Assembly (NCBI GenBank): GCA_030636965.1
Contig: DAOVVW010000022.1
Coordinates: 1 to 8,847, forward strand
Reading direction: 5' to 3'
Source of the DNA: Pseudomonadota bacterium
GTDB taxonomy: Bacteria; BMS3Abin14
Length of the DNA: 8,847 bases
This document shows positions 1-7,120 of this stretch, in pieces. The position numbers and the translations under genes are program-made. The notes beneath the pieces are model-generated. The model searched no databases. It was not told the DNA's origin and was given only the letters and a program-made list of their open reading frames with translations. Position 1 is the first letter of the stretch, and each line of letters begins with the position of its first letter.

Positions 1-349
1 CTACGACCTCGTAACCCATCATATCGGGGAGCGCCACACTGATAACTGCCGCATCAGGAGGGTAAGTGTCCATGATATTCAGCGCTTCTTCCCCCGTGAC
101 GACTATCTTGCTGTTAAGGCTTCCCCTTGCCAGGATCTTGACAATAAGATCAGCGAGTTCTGTCTCGTCCAACACGACAAGAACAGTGCGTGAACCTTCC
201 TGCGGCTTTACGGGCTCCTGCGGCAGGCGGATATTGATAAGCGCCCCGCATTTCCTGCAGTTAAAGGAGGTCACACCCTTGGGCAGGCGATCAGGGTGGA
301 CCTTGAAACGCTTCGAGCAGACTGGACATGAAACGATAAGATCATCCAT
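1..349 (-). CDS. Zinc-ribbon protein with a degenerate response-regulator receiver domain (3' end outside window)
   Basis: This is the first 116 codons of a gene that continues past the left edge. Residues 8-34 form a short zinc ribbon of the MJ0042 type, with two CxxC pairs (C8/C11 and C31/C34) that would bind one metal ion. After a proline-containing linker, a receiver fold starts near residue 55 with the strand TVLVV. The usual acidic pair is reduced to L60-D61. In the third strand the sequence VISVALPDMMGYEV aligns with the canonical LLDVxMPxMxG segment, and serine 104 sits where the phosphoaccepting aspartate belongs. The domain therefore probably works without phosphorylation, as a protein-binding pseudo-receiver. 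The ATG at 349 is preceded by AGGAG (359-363) at 9 bases. It follows the CheW gene after 72 bases. Whether more domains follow cannot be seen. Confidence 0.8.
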   Translation of the reverse strand, partial: MDDLIVSCPVCSKRFKVHPDRLPKGVTSFNCRKCGALINIRLPQEPVKPQEGSRTVLVVLDETELADLIVKILARGSLNSKIVVTGEEALNIMDTYPPDAAVISVALPDMMGYEVV

Positions 350-358
350 TTTACAGCG

Positions 359-363
359 CTCCT
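359..363 (-). promoter_or_regulatory. Ribosome binding site of the zinc-ribbon/receiver gene
   Basis: AGGAG on the minus strand, 9 bases before the ATG at 349. It supports that start and places the zinc ribbon at the extreme N terminus. Confidence 0.6.
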
Positions 364-375
364 GAGAAAGCTTTG

Positions 376-405
376 CCGGGCATGCGTATGGGCCTTATAG
401 CCCGG
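376..405 (-). other. GC-rich inverted repeat in the CheW to zinc-ribbon gap
   Basis: CCGGGC (376-381) and GCCCGG (400-405) can pair as a 6-base-pair stem with an 18-base loop. An alternative, mutually exclusive stem uses GGGC (390-393) and GCCC (400-403). There is no T-run after it in the direction of transcription, so it does not look like an intrinsic terminator. It could slow or tune expression of the last gene, or be chance. The rest of this 72-base gap holds only the downstream ribosome binding site. Confidence 0.25.
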
Positions 406-421
406 ACGGAAGGTTTATGGG

Positions 422-1261
422 TCAGTTCGCCTCCTGGATCTTGGGCTCTTCAGCCATGGTCAGGGCTTTCTCCAGGTTGAGGAGAATAATCAGACGATCG
501 TCTATCCTCCCGACACCCTTCAGAAAATCTGCGTCAACTCCACCTATGATCTCCGGGGGAAGCTCAATGCTGCTAATGGGAATATTTATAACCTGTACTA
601 CTGAGTCGACGAACAGCCCGTAGAAATTATCCGCTACACTTACTACGATGATCCTCGCTTTCGGGTTATCCTCGCCCTCTGCGAGTCCAAGCCTCATCCT
701 TACGTCGAAAATAGGTATGATGATGCCCCTTAAAGAAATGATACCCATTACATAATCGGGTGTTTTCGGAATCTCGGTCGTTTCCCGAGGTCGGACGATC
801 TCCTTGATGTCCATGATACTCAGACCATATTCCTCCCCACCGATAGTAAAAGTCAGAAGCTGAAGATTCTCTTCCTCTACTTCCTGCTCGGGTTTCCGGG
901 TCTGGGCAAGAAGTATGTCATCCAACGTGTCAGTTTCCTGAACCGCCACCTTATCGTCAACTTTTTCTACGGCGGCCGGTTTTACGCTGACAGCGGCCTC
1001 TGTCGGAACAGGTGTGGTTTTTTCCTTTTCCGGCTCTATAACAGATTCTGTTGCCTCTTCGGAAATGGTTGCCGCCTCCTCAACCGGTGCTTTTCCGACA
1101 TCTTCTGTTGGCAAACTTTTTGGCGTGGGCCTGGTTTTTCGGGGCTTTTTCTCTGGCGCTGCAGCTTTGGCAGAGGTTTTTTTCTTTTGGGTTTTCTTTT
1201 TACCGGCTTTGGAAGCGTCTTTCTTCTTTTTCGCCTTTTTTCTGATCTCCACGAGGTCCAT
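422..1261 (-). CDS. cheW: CheW-like chemosensory adaptor with lysine-rich N-terminal extension
   Basis: A 279-residue protein, well above the roughly 150-170 residues usual for CheW. The CheW fold occupies about residues 132-272, with LLTFTIGGEEYGLSI at its first strands, the segment VMGIISLRGIIIPIFDVR, and a C-terminal GRIDDRLIILLNLEK. CheW couples receptors to the CheA kinase in cytoplasmic arrays. Before it come a basic stretch (residues 1-48 hold 18 Lys and 3 Arg against 4 acidic residues) and an acidic, Pro/Ala/Val-rich linker (about 50-130), both predicted disordered by composition. I prefer the ATG at 1261 over the one at 1321 because AGGGGAG (1270-1276) lies 8 bases upstream, and because the earlier start would reach 56 bases into the ATPase gene without a convincing binding site. 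The gene starts 4 bases after the ATPase stop, so the two are very likely co-translated. Confidence 0.93.
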   Translation of the reverse strand: MDLVEIRKKAKKKKDASKAGKKKTQKKKTSAKAAAPEKKPRKTRPTPKSLPTEDVGKAPVEEAATISEEATESVIEPEKEKTTPVPTEAAVSVKPAAVEKVDDKVAVQETDTLDDILLAQTRKPEQEVEEENLQLLTFTIGGEEYGLSIMDIKEIVRPRETTEIPKTPDYVMGIISLRGIIIPIFDVRMRLGLAEGEDNPKARIIVVSVADNFYGLFVDSVVQVINIPISSIELPPEIIGGVDADFLKGVGRIDDRLIILLNLEKALTMAEEPKIQEAN

Positions 1262-1265
1262 AGCT

Positions 1266-2096
1266 CTAACTCCCCTGAGGCTTGCTAAAGGATGGCACAA
1301 GGTCAAGGTCCTGTACAACATCCATAATAATATCGGGCCCGATCTGCCCGACCTCTTTTGAAAATCCTGCTAGCAGTGCATTGGACGCAATGTTGTTTAT
1401 CACCCTTGGCAATCCTGCCGAATATTCATAAACGACGTCAACCGCCTCACCGGTGAATAAATCCTCATTTCCACCAACGATAGACAGTCGGTAAGAAATA
1501 TACTGCTCTGTATCATGGCGACCCATGGCCGTCAGATGATACTGGATGCCGATTCTCTGCCTGAGCGCTGCATAAGTTGGGTTATTGAGGCGCTTTTTGA
1601 GCTCCGGCTGTCCGATGAGTATCAAGGATATCAGGTTGAGATCATCGAGTTGGTAATTCGTCAGCAAACGTATTTCCTCAAAAGTCGGCCTGGTTGGTAT
1701 CAACTGGGCCTCATCGATTATAATTACAGGGCAGATTCCTCCCTCGTAAAATTCGTAGATAGCTCTGTTTAACTGCTCCAGCAGCCCTGTCTTCTGATAA
1801 GCAGGCTCCTTAACTCCCATCCTCCCGGCCAGAGTTCGCAGGAACTGATTAGGCGAAAGGCGTGGATTGATTATCAACACAGGATGATAATCATCACCTA
1901 AAGAATCTATAAGGATTCTGGAAAGGAGGGTTTTACCTGTGCCGATCTCGCCTGTAAGAAGCGTCAATTCCCTCTCCTCAGCACCATACTGGAGCCTGGC
2001 CAGAGCCTCTTCATGTACCGGGCTGGGGTAGAGGAAAGCCGGATCAGGTGTCTTGCCGAAGGGTTTTTTATTAAATTCGAAATGCTCCTCGTACAC
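1266..2096 (-). CDS. ExeA/GspA-like AAA+ ATPase
   Basis: A 276-residue P-loop ATPase of the ExeA/GspA (AAA_22) type. The opening residues HFEFNKKPFGKTPDPAFLYPS are the family's typical N terminus. Walker A is GEIGTGKT (49-56) and Walker B is VIIIDEAQ (124-131). A GQPEL motif follows (162-166), with candidate arginine-finger residues at 179-181 and a C-terminal helical lid containing SAGLPRVINN. There is no transmembrane helix or peptidoglycan-binding domain of the sort found in full-length ExeA, so it should be a soluble cytoplasmic ATPase. The start is GTG, 2 bases after the CheA stop, with AGGAAGG (2104-2110) 7 bases upstream. Its position between cheA and cheW suggests a job with the chemosensory complex, for example placement or assembly, but the sequence alone does not show the client. 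Confidence 0.92.
   Translation of the reverse strand: MYEEHFEFNKKPFGKTPDPAFLYPSPVHEEALARLQYGAEERELTLLTGEIGTGKTLLSRILIDSLGDDYHPVLIINPRLSPNQFLRTLAGRMGVKEPAYQKTGLLEQLNRAIYEFYEGGICPVIIIDEAQLIPTRPTFEEIRLLTNYQLDDLNLISLILIGQPELKKRLNNPTYAALRQRIGIQYHLTAMGRHDTEQYISYRLSIVGGNEDLFTGEAVDVVYEYSAGLPRVINNIASNALLAGFSKEVGQIGPDIIMDVVQDLDLVPSFSKPQGS
1270..1276 (-). promoter_or_regulatory. Ribosome binding site fixing the CheW start at 1261
   Basis: AGGGGAG on the minus strand, 8 bases before the ATG at 1261 and inside the last codons of the ATPase gene. It favours this start over the in-frame ATG at 1321. Confidence 0.65.
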
Positions 2097-2098
2097 AG

Positions 2099-4153
2099 CT
2101 ACACCTTCCTGTCAAGAGCACCCAGTCTGACCGCTTCCATCATCAGACCGCCCACATCCAAAACAAGTACTGTCGACTGATCTCCCAACTCCGCAGCACC
2201 GGCAAGCCCTTCAATTCCTTCAAATGCTTCTCCCAGAGGCTTTATCACTACATCCTGGTTTCCCAGCAGGTCATCGACTAAAATACCCATGGCTCTTGTA
2301 CCGATCCCGATTATAACTATATAGGGTTCACTGCTTTCCACATCCTGTACCGGCAGATCGAATATTTTCTCCAGGCTGAAAAGGGGTATCATGGTGTCGC
2401 GAAGTGTTATTATCTCCCTTCCCTCGATAGTCTTGATCTGCTTTCTCGGGATCTGCAGCGTCTCCTTGACTGCACCCATGGGAATTGCGTAAAGGTTCTC
2501 ACTGCTTTTGATCATGAGGGCCTGAAGAATAGCCAGGGTTATGGGTAAGGTCAGCACCATTCTGGTACCAACGTCTAAAGTCGTGTTCACCTCCACCGTT
2601 CCCCCTATCTCCTCCAGTTCCCTTTTCACAACATCCATGCCTACCCCGCGTCCGGAAACCTCTGATACGGTGACTTTTGTGGAAAAACCGGGAAGGAACA
2701 GAAAGGACAGTATCTCATCCTCCGACAGGACTTCATCGCCCTGGACAAGTCCCCTCTCCCTGGCAATGTTCATAACCTGGGCAAGATCGATCCCTCTCCC
2801 ATCATCTTCCACCTCGAGAACAACATGGCTGCCCTGCTGATAGGCAGACAATCTGATAAGCCCTTCAGGGTTCTTTCTCTTTGCCTCTCTATCTTCGGCG
2901 GATTCGATCCCGTGGTCGATGGAGTTGCGGACAATATGAAGCAGAGGTGATACCATCTCTTCCATAATCATCTTGTCAAGCTCGGTTTCCCCTCCATGAA
3001 ACTCAATCCTGATATTCTTGCCGGTTTCTCGGGCAATCTTTTTTGACACACGCTGAAGCCTGTTAAAAAGTTGGCCCATGGGCACCATTCTGATGTCCAT
3101 CACTGCGTCACGCAGGTCCACAAGTTTACGTTCAATGAGAACGCTGCTTTTTTCTATTTCCAGGACAAGGCTGCTGATTTCCGTCTCTGAACCTGTCCCC
3201 GTGCGCTCGGCAATACCAGCAAGTCCGGATCTTAAAATTACCAGTTCGCCTACAAGGTTCATCAGATAGTCCAGTTTCTGGATATCCACCCGTACGGTGT
3301 TGGATACTCCCCTCACTTCTTCCTCGAGGACATCGCTCCCGCCATCCTCCATAATGCTAACAGACAAAGCCGATGCTCCAACCTCAGGTTTCGGAGCTGC
3401 TTCAGGTGAGGTTCTGTATTCCACGGTTACAAGATCTAATCCGATGTCCATGAAACTGTTTATAACAGCGCTCTCCTCGTCCCTGGATGTGAAATAAAGA
3501 AAAAAACCGATAGAGGAACTGTCCCCGCCCGAATCTGTCTGGGGCAAGGTGGTAAGGAGCTCACCACCTTCCTTGATCAGTTCCGTTATTTCTTTTAGCT
3601 GAACATCGAAAGTCTCTATCGGGAAGGAGCATTCCACCGAGTAGAACGGCACTTTCTTGCGAATGTTGTCCCTGAAGCGGTGTTCTTCGTACTCTGAAAG
3701 CACGCTAGTTATCCCCTCAGGAACATTCAGGTAAACTGAAAGATCCTCATCATGGGAAGATACTCCCCCACTTTCCAGATTTTCCAGTTCCTCTATAAAA
3801 AAGGTTACATCGACGGCTGCATCGCTTTCGCCGGAGGCAACTGAACGGACCATTTTGACAATCAGCTGCACACCGCCCGAAAGTACTTCGATCACCCCCT
3901 CGTTAAGGGGTATCTTGTCCAGGCGTATTGAGTCCAGAAGGCTTTCGAAATGGTGAGCGAGGCCACTGAGATTTGTGAGGTTCAGCATCCCCGACAGACC
4001 CTTGAGTGAATGAGCATGCCTGAAAAAGGCGTTTATTATGTCAGGCTTCCTGTGATCATCTGGAGACAGATCCATAAGAAGGCTGATGGACTCTTCGAGG
4101 TTGTCTAGAATATCCTCAGCCTCAGATACAAAATCTCTGAGCGATTGATCCAA
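2099..4153 (-). CDS. cheA: Chemotaxis-type histidine kinase CheA
   Basis: A 684-residue CheA, a normal length. Residues 1-110 form the Hpt (P1) domain, with phosphoacceptor His48 in RHAHSLKG. Residues about 140-250 are a P2-like region (YEEHRFRDNIRKK, then EGGELLTTLP) that differs from the enteric P2 and resembles that of Geobacter-like CheAs. The P3 dimerisation helices begin near 288 (KLDYLMNLVGELVILRS). The P4 kinase domain has its N box at HIVRNSIDHGIE (Asn410), G1 at DDGRGI (450-455) and G2 at GRGVGMDVV (501-509). The CheW-like P5 domain spans about 540-680. All catalytic motifs look intact, so it should autophosphorylate and pass phosphate to a receiver such as the CheY-like protein encoded 21 bases upstream. 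The start is TTG, supported by AGGAG 7 bases before it; no ATG near the Hpt domain offers a better choice. No receiver domain is fused. Confidence 0.97.
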   Translation of the reverse strand: MDQSLRDFVSEAEDILDNLEESISLLMDLSPDDHRKPDIINAFFRHAHSLKGLSGMLNLTNLSGLAHHFESLLDSIRLDKIPLNEGVIEVLSGGVQLIVKMVRSVASGESDAAVDVTFFIEELENLESGGVSSHDEDLSVYLNVPEGITSVLSEYEEHRFRDNIRKKVPFYSVECSFPIETFDVQLKEITELIKEGGELLTTLPQTDSGGDSSSIGFFLYFTSRDEESAVINSFMDIGLDLVTVEYRTSPEAAPKPEVGASALSVSIMEDGGSDVLEEEVRGVSNTVRVDIQKLDYLMNLVGELVILRSGLAGIAERTGTGSETEISSLVLEIEKSSVLIERKLVDLRDAVMDIRMVPMGQLFNRLQRVSKKIARETGKNIRIEFHGGETELDKMIMEEMVSPLLHIVRNSIDHGIESAEDREAKRKNPEGLIRLSAYQQGSHVVLEVEDDGRGIDLAQVMNIARERGLVQGDEVLSEDEILSFLFLPGFSTKVTVSEVSGRGVGMDVVKRELEEIGGTVEVNTTLDVGTRMVLTLPITLAILQALMIKSSENLYAIPMGAVKETLQIPRKQIKTIEGREIITLRDTMIPLFSLEKIFDLPVQDVESSEPYIVIIGIGTRAMGILVDDLLGNQDVVIKPLGEAFEGIEGLAGAAELGDQSTVLVLDVGGLMMEAVRLGALDRKV
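2104..2110 (-). promoter_or_regulatory. Ribosome binding site supporting the GTG start of the ATPase
   Basis: AGGAAGG on the minus strand, 7 bases before the GTG at 2096. It lies within the end of the CheA gene, which points to coupled translation. Confidence 0.6.
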
Positions 4154-4160
4154 TATCAGG

Positions 4161-4165
4161 CTCCT
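4161..4165 (-). promoter_or_regulatory. Ribosome binding site supporting the TTG start of cheA
   Basis: AGGAG on the minus strand, 7 bases before the TTG at 4153. This good spacing, together with the Hpt domain beginning at once after it, justifies the rare start codon. Confidence 0.65.
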
Positions 4166-4174
4166 GTCGAACTG

Positions 4175-4543
4175 TCAGTCCAGGAGTTGTGTAACCTGCT
4201 CCTGAAGCACAGCAGGCTCGAAAGGTTTTATAATATACCTGTCCGCGCCCAGTGCAAGACCCCTCTCCTTGTCAACATCCCTTCCCTCGGTAGTTACGAT
4301 TATGATTGGAATGTGTTTATAATTCTCGCTCCCCTTCGCAAAACGGACCAGCTCCAGACCGTTTATATCGGGCATATTTATATCTGTAATGATAAGGTCG
4401 GGAGTACTTTCCGGCAGCTTTCTCAAGGCCTCGAAACCGCTTTCCGCTTCAACGACCCTTATGTGGGGCAGATCCTCCATAGAGGAGACGATAAGTGATC
4501 TCGTTATGGGGGAATCTTCTACTACAAGAATTGTCTTTCTCAT
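4175..4543 (-). CDS. Single-domain CheY-like response regulator
   Basis: A 122-residue stand-alone receiver with a full set of active-site residues: acidic pair E9/D10 in ILVVEDS, phosphoacceptor D54 in IITDINMPDINGLEL, T84 in IVTT, aromatic switch residue Y103 and K106 in IIKPF. There is no output domain, so it should act by binding a partner when phosphorylated, with the neighbouring CheA as the likely donor. The ATG at 4543 has AGGAG (4551-4555) 7 bases upstream. It lies 30 bases after the DUF4388 gene and 21 bases before cheA. Whether its target is a flagellar switch, a pilus motor or another protein cannot be read here; no flagellar gene is in the window, so I leave the symbol blank rather than call it cheY. 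Confidence 0.95.
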   Translation of the reverse strand: MRKTILVVEDSPITRSLIVSSMEDLPHIRVVEAESGFEALRKLPESTPDLIITDINMPDINGLELVRFAKGSENYKHIPIIIVTTEGRDVDKERGLALGADRYIIKPFEPAVLQEQVTQLLD

Positions 4544-4573
4544 GGAGATACTCCTGGTACCGCAGTCCTGAAT

Positions 4574-6376
4574 CTAGCCACTCTCTTTTAGCTTCATCTC
4601 GAGAAACGCCCTGTCCAGAGCAAGACCTGTATGACTCAGAAAGATATCCAGGCTCTGCGTGGGTTCGATGCTCTGCCTTTCCGGCAGATCATCACAGTAA
4701 AGGACAACTGCTGCTTTACCCATGCTAATGACCGGCCCTACATAAAACTCACCCGGGATCTCCCCTCCGAGGGACTGGAGAAGAACATCCAGTATCTCAT
4801 CATCGTCAGGTGAGCCGCGGTAACTCTGATGGGCTTCTATGACCTTGTTGAAGATCGATCCTTCCGTTCTTGGCAGGACCAAGGAGCGAACCATTTTATC
4901 GGGATCAAGTACGTCGCCAAGGTCCACTCCAAACTGTCCGAGACCCCTCATATCTTCCCGTCTGACAAGGAACAGGACTGCTCTCGAGGCGAATTCGGAC
5001 GCAAACCGTAGTGCCAGTAGCGTGATCTCCCCACTTATATCCTGCCGGTTGAGTTCGGCAACAAAGGAGCTTAATTTTGCCATATGAGGGTCTGTCGGTT
5101 CACTCGGCTTCTGGACATCCGGTTCAATCCAGGTATCCAAAGGCAGATCGATACTTTCCAGATCATCCGACAGTTCTCTTTCCAGGTCGAAATATTCTTC
5201 CTGATCCTCCTCTGCTTTCGTCTCGATAAATTCGGTGATCCTCTCGATCAGCCTCTTGAACTCATCCTGGTATTGATCAGAGTCATCATCTGAAGTGTCC
5301 TCAGCATCTAGAGAAGGGAGTAACATGAGTTCCACGGATTCCAGATTAACCAAGTCATCACGCGGACTTTCGACGTTTTTCTCAAAAGCGATCACAGAAG
5401 CAGGCAGATTGATACCAAGATCCCAGAGAGTCGAGAGAATATCGAGCCCTCCGAGGCGAACACCATCCGCTAATCCTTTTGCCATCATATCCAGAATAAG
5501 ATACGGGAAGATCCTGTGAGTCCTCAATTCCTGTATCCGTACCAGCGTGGATACGGCATCATCAAAATGCAGAAGGTTGATATCGGATTCACCAAGGGCG
5601 TCGGTGATACCTTTTTTCAGAGCCGGATCTCCTGTCACGAGGATAATGACTTTGGCTATTCTCTCCGGCAGTGGAGGAATGGATTCAGGTATGTAGAAGG
5701 ATTGAAGTTCTGCCGCAGCAGTTTCTGCATCATCAGCAAGGATATCCACCTGGTCACCGAGATCCATTGTATCTGAAGTCACCCCTCCGGCAAGGGCCTG
5801 GTCCCTGCGCTGTTCATCCCTGATCCTGGCGCCCTCCATCACGATAAATTGAGAGCTTATTCCGTTATCCAGAAACAGGAGGCCCATGCGCATGAAAAGG
5901 GGGCTCTCATCGTCGTTCTCCACCAGTTGGAAGCTGAAGGTTCCCTCTTCCCACATGAAGAAGGCATAGAGCATATCCTCCACCTTTTTTCTGAGGGTTT
6001 TCTGAAACGCTTCAGGGGTGACACCCAACTCATCGAAAAGAACGCTCTTAAGTTCGTCGGGCGAAGATACCTTCTCCAGACTGTCTCTTATTCCCTCGAT
6101 CTGGGTGCGTTCCACCAGACCGTGGGAAACCAGGAGGCTCAGGACACCTTCTTGTTCAATCGAGCTGCTTGCAAAGATGATCTTTCCATCCCTGATAAAT
6201 ACATTGCCCTCCCCTTCAGGCCCTTCGATACGAAGGAGCCCGGACCTTCGGGAAAGGCTGACTATCTGCAGGATCTCTCCAAGAGAAAGATCTTCAAGTT
6301 TCCCAACAAGGCTCATCGCGGGATCGATGATATTCGCACTGCCCTCTACAGGTTTGTTTGTATCCCCAGCGCTCAC
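4574..6376 (-). CDS. DUF4388 (PATAN) protein with degenerate receiver and GAF-like domain
   Basis: A 600-residue multidomain protein with no signal peptide or membrane segment. Residues about 22-185 match the DUF4388/PATAN domain (SLVGKLEDLSLGEILQIVSL, then SGLLRIEG and FIRDGKIIFA). Residues about 241-357 look like a receiver. VIILVTGDPALKKGI replaces the usual acidic triad with a single Asp, LILDM supplies a possible phosphoacceptor (D296) followed by an unusual insertion, and the conserved Lys before the last helix appears missing (LMLLPSL). A strongly acidic linker covers 357-420. Residues about 432-597 have a GAF-like pattern, ending in a long helix. PATAN domains are known from cyanobacterial response regulators in pilus-based phototaxis. 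The GTG start overlaps the phosphoesterase stop as GTGA, with GGAGG 4 bases upstream. An internal ATG at 6316 (residue 21) lacks a binding site. It probably feeds into or out of the CheA relay; its exact role is unknown. Confidence 0.88.
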   Translation of the reverse strand: MSAGDTNKPVEGSANIIDPAMSLVGKLEDLSLGEILQIVSLSRRSGLLRIEGPEGEGNVFIRDGKIIFASSSIEQEGVLSLLVSHGLVERTQIEGIRDSLEKVSSPDELKSVLFDELGVTPEAFQKTLRKKVEDMLYAFFMWEEGTFSFQLVENDDESPLFMRMGLLFLDNGISSQFIVMEGARIRDEQRRDQALAGGVTSDTMDLGDQVDILADDAETAAAELQSFYIPESIPPLPERIAKVIILVTGDPALKKGITDALGESDINLLHFDDAVSTLVRIQELRTHRIFPYLILDMMAKGLADGVRLGGLDILSTLWDLGINLPASVIAFEKNVESPRDDLVNLESVELMLLPSLDAEDTSDDDSDQYQDEFKRLIERITEFIETKAEEDQEEYFDLERELSDDLESIDLPLDTWIEPDVQKPSEPTDPHMAKLSSFVAELNRQDISGEITLLALRFASEFASRAVLFLVRREDMRGLGQFGVDLGDVLDPDKMVRSLVLPRTEGSIFNKVIEAHQSYRGSPDDDEILDVLLQSLGGEIPGEFYVGPVISMGKAAVVLYCDDLPERQSIEPTQSLDIFLSHTGLALDRAFLEMKLKESG

Positions 6377-7101
6377 TTTCCCTCCAGAAGCCTGTCCGCA
6401 AGAGGCTGTGGCAGACCCAACTCACTCATTTTTTCATGGGTTTTGCCAACGTCATACGTAACACGGATCAAGGAAAACTCGGATTTCTCCATATCGATCA
6501 GCCCGAAACAGGCGGCAGGATTGCCGTCCCTCGGCTGCCCTACGCTTCCCACGTTAATAAGATATCTGCTGCCCTCTTCCAGGTGCAAACTGTCTCCTGG
6601 AACGATCGAAACAGCACCGTCCGAATCCATCCTGACAACCACCGGCTGATGGGAGTGACCCACAAAGCAGAGTTCTCCTTCGAAGTAGGGAAGATTCATC
6701 TCAGCGTCCCAAAGTGTGAAGATATAGCCCCATTCTCCCGGTAAGCTGGGATTGGCGTGAACGATTGTAATACCATTCCTGGTCTCAGTCAGGGGAAGGT
6801 CGGACAAGTATCTGGCCTCTTCCTCCCCAAGATGCTCGGCATTCCACCGTATCGCTTCACGAGCGTACAAATTGAAGGAATCGGACTCAATAATGCCTAC
6901 TGCCGCAAAATCGTGATTTCCGGCAACCGCCAGATCGGCGTTCTCGGCAACCCAGTTGGTGCAGGGGTCAGGATCCGCACCGTAACCCACAGCGTCTCCG
7001 GCGAAATAGACCTCATCCACTGACAGGTTCACAAGCTCCTCTGCGACCGCTTCCATGGCCTCAAGGTTGGAATGTATGTCCGAAATGATTGCAATTTTCA
7101 T
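6373..7101 (-). CDS. Calcineurin-like metallophosphoesterase (YfcE/MJ0936-like)
   Basis: A 242-residue cytoplasmic protein of the calcineurin-like phosphoesterase superfamily, in the Metallophos_2 group. All metal-binding motifs are present: D8 and H10 in ISDIHSN, D36 in FAGDAVGYG, N62/H63 in GNHD, H115 in VHANPS, and H149/H151 in GHSHQP. It should be a two-metal phosphatase or phosphodiesterase. The family acts on substrates from cyclic nucleotides to phosphoproteins and dinucleotides, so the substrate is open. The ATG at 7101 lies 19 bases after the upstream stop and has only a weak purine-rich leader. Its stop overlaps the next start by 4 bases (GTGA), which ties its translation to the DUF4388 protein and hints at a shared process, although simple operon packing is an equal explanation. 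Confidence 0.93.
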   Translation of the reverse strand: MKIAIISDIHSNLEAMEAVAEELVNLSVDEVYFAGDAVGYGADPDPCTNWVAENADLAVAGNHDFAAVGIIESDSFNLYAREAIRWNAEHLGEEEARYLSDLPLTETRNGITIVHANPSLPGEWGYIFTLWDAEMNLPYFEGELCFVGHSHQPVVVRMDSDGAVSIVPGDSLHLEEGSRYLINVGSVGQPRDGNPAACFGLIDMEKSEFSLIRVTYDVGKTHEKMSELGLPQPLADRLLEGK

Positions 7102-7120
7102 AACTGGCTCTGCCTGGGAG

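Noticed and set aside
1262..1321. Longer start for the CheW gene at the ATG at 1321
   Set aside because: The extra 20 residues would be read from inside the ATPase gene with no good ribosome binding site, while the ATG at 1261 has a strong one.
5849..6649. Plus-strand open frame of 266 codons
   Set aside because: It runs antisense across the junction of two well-supported genes (the DUF4388 protein and the phosphoesterase), its translation shows no recognisable domain, and no binding-site context stands out.
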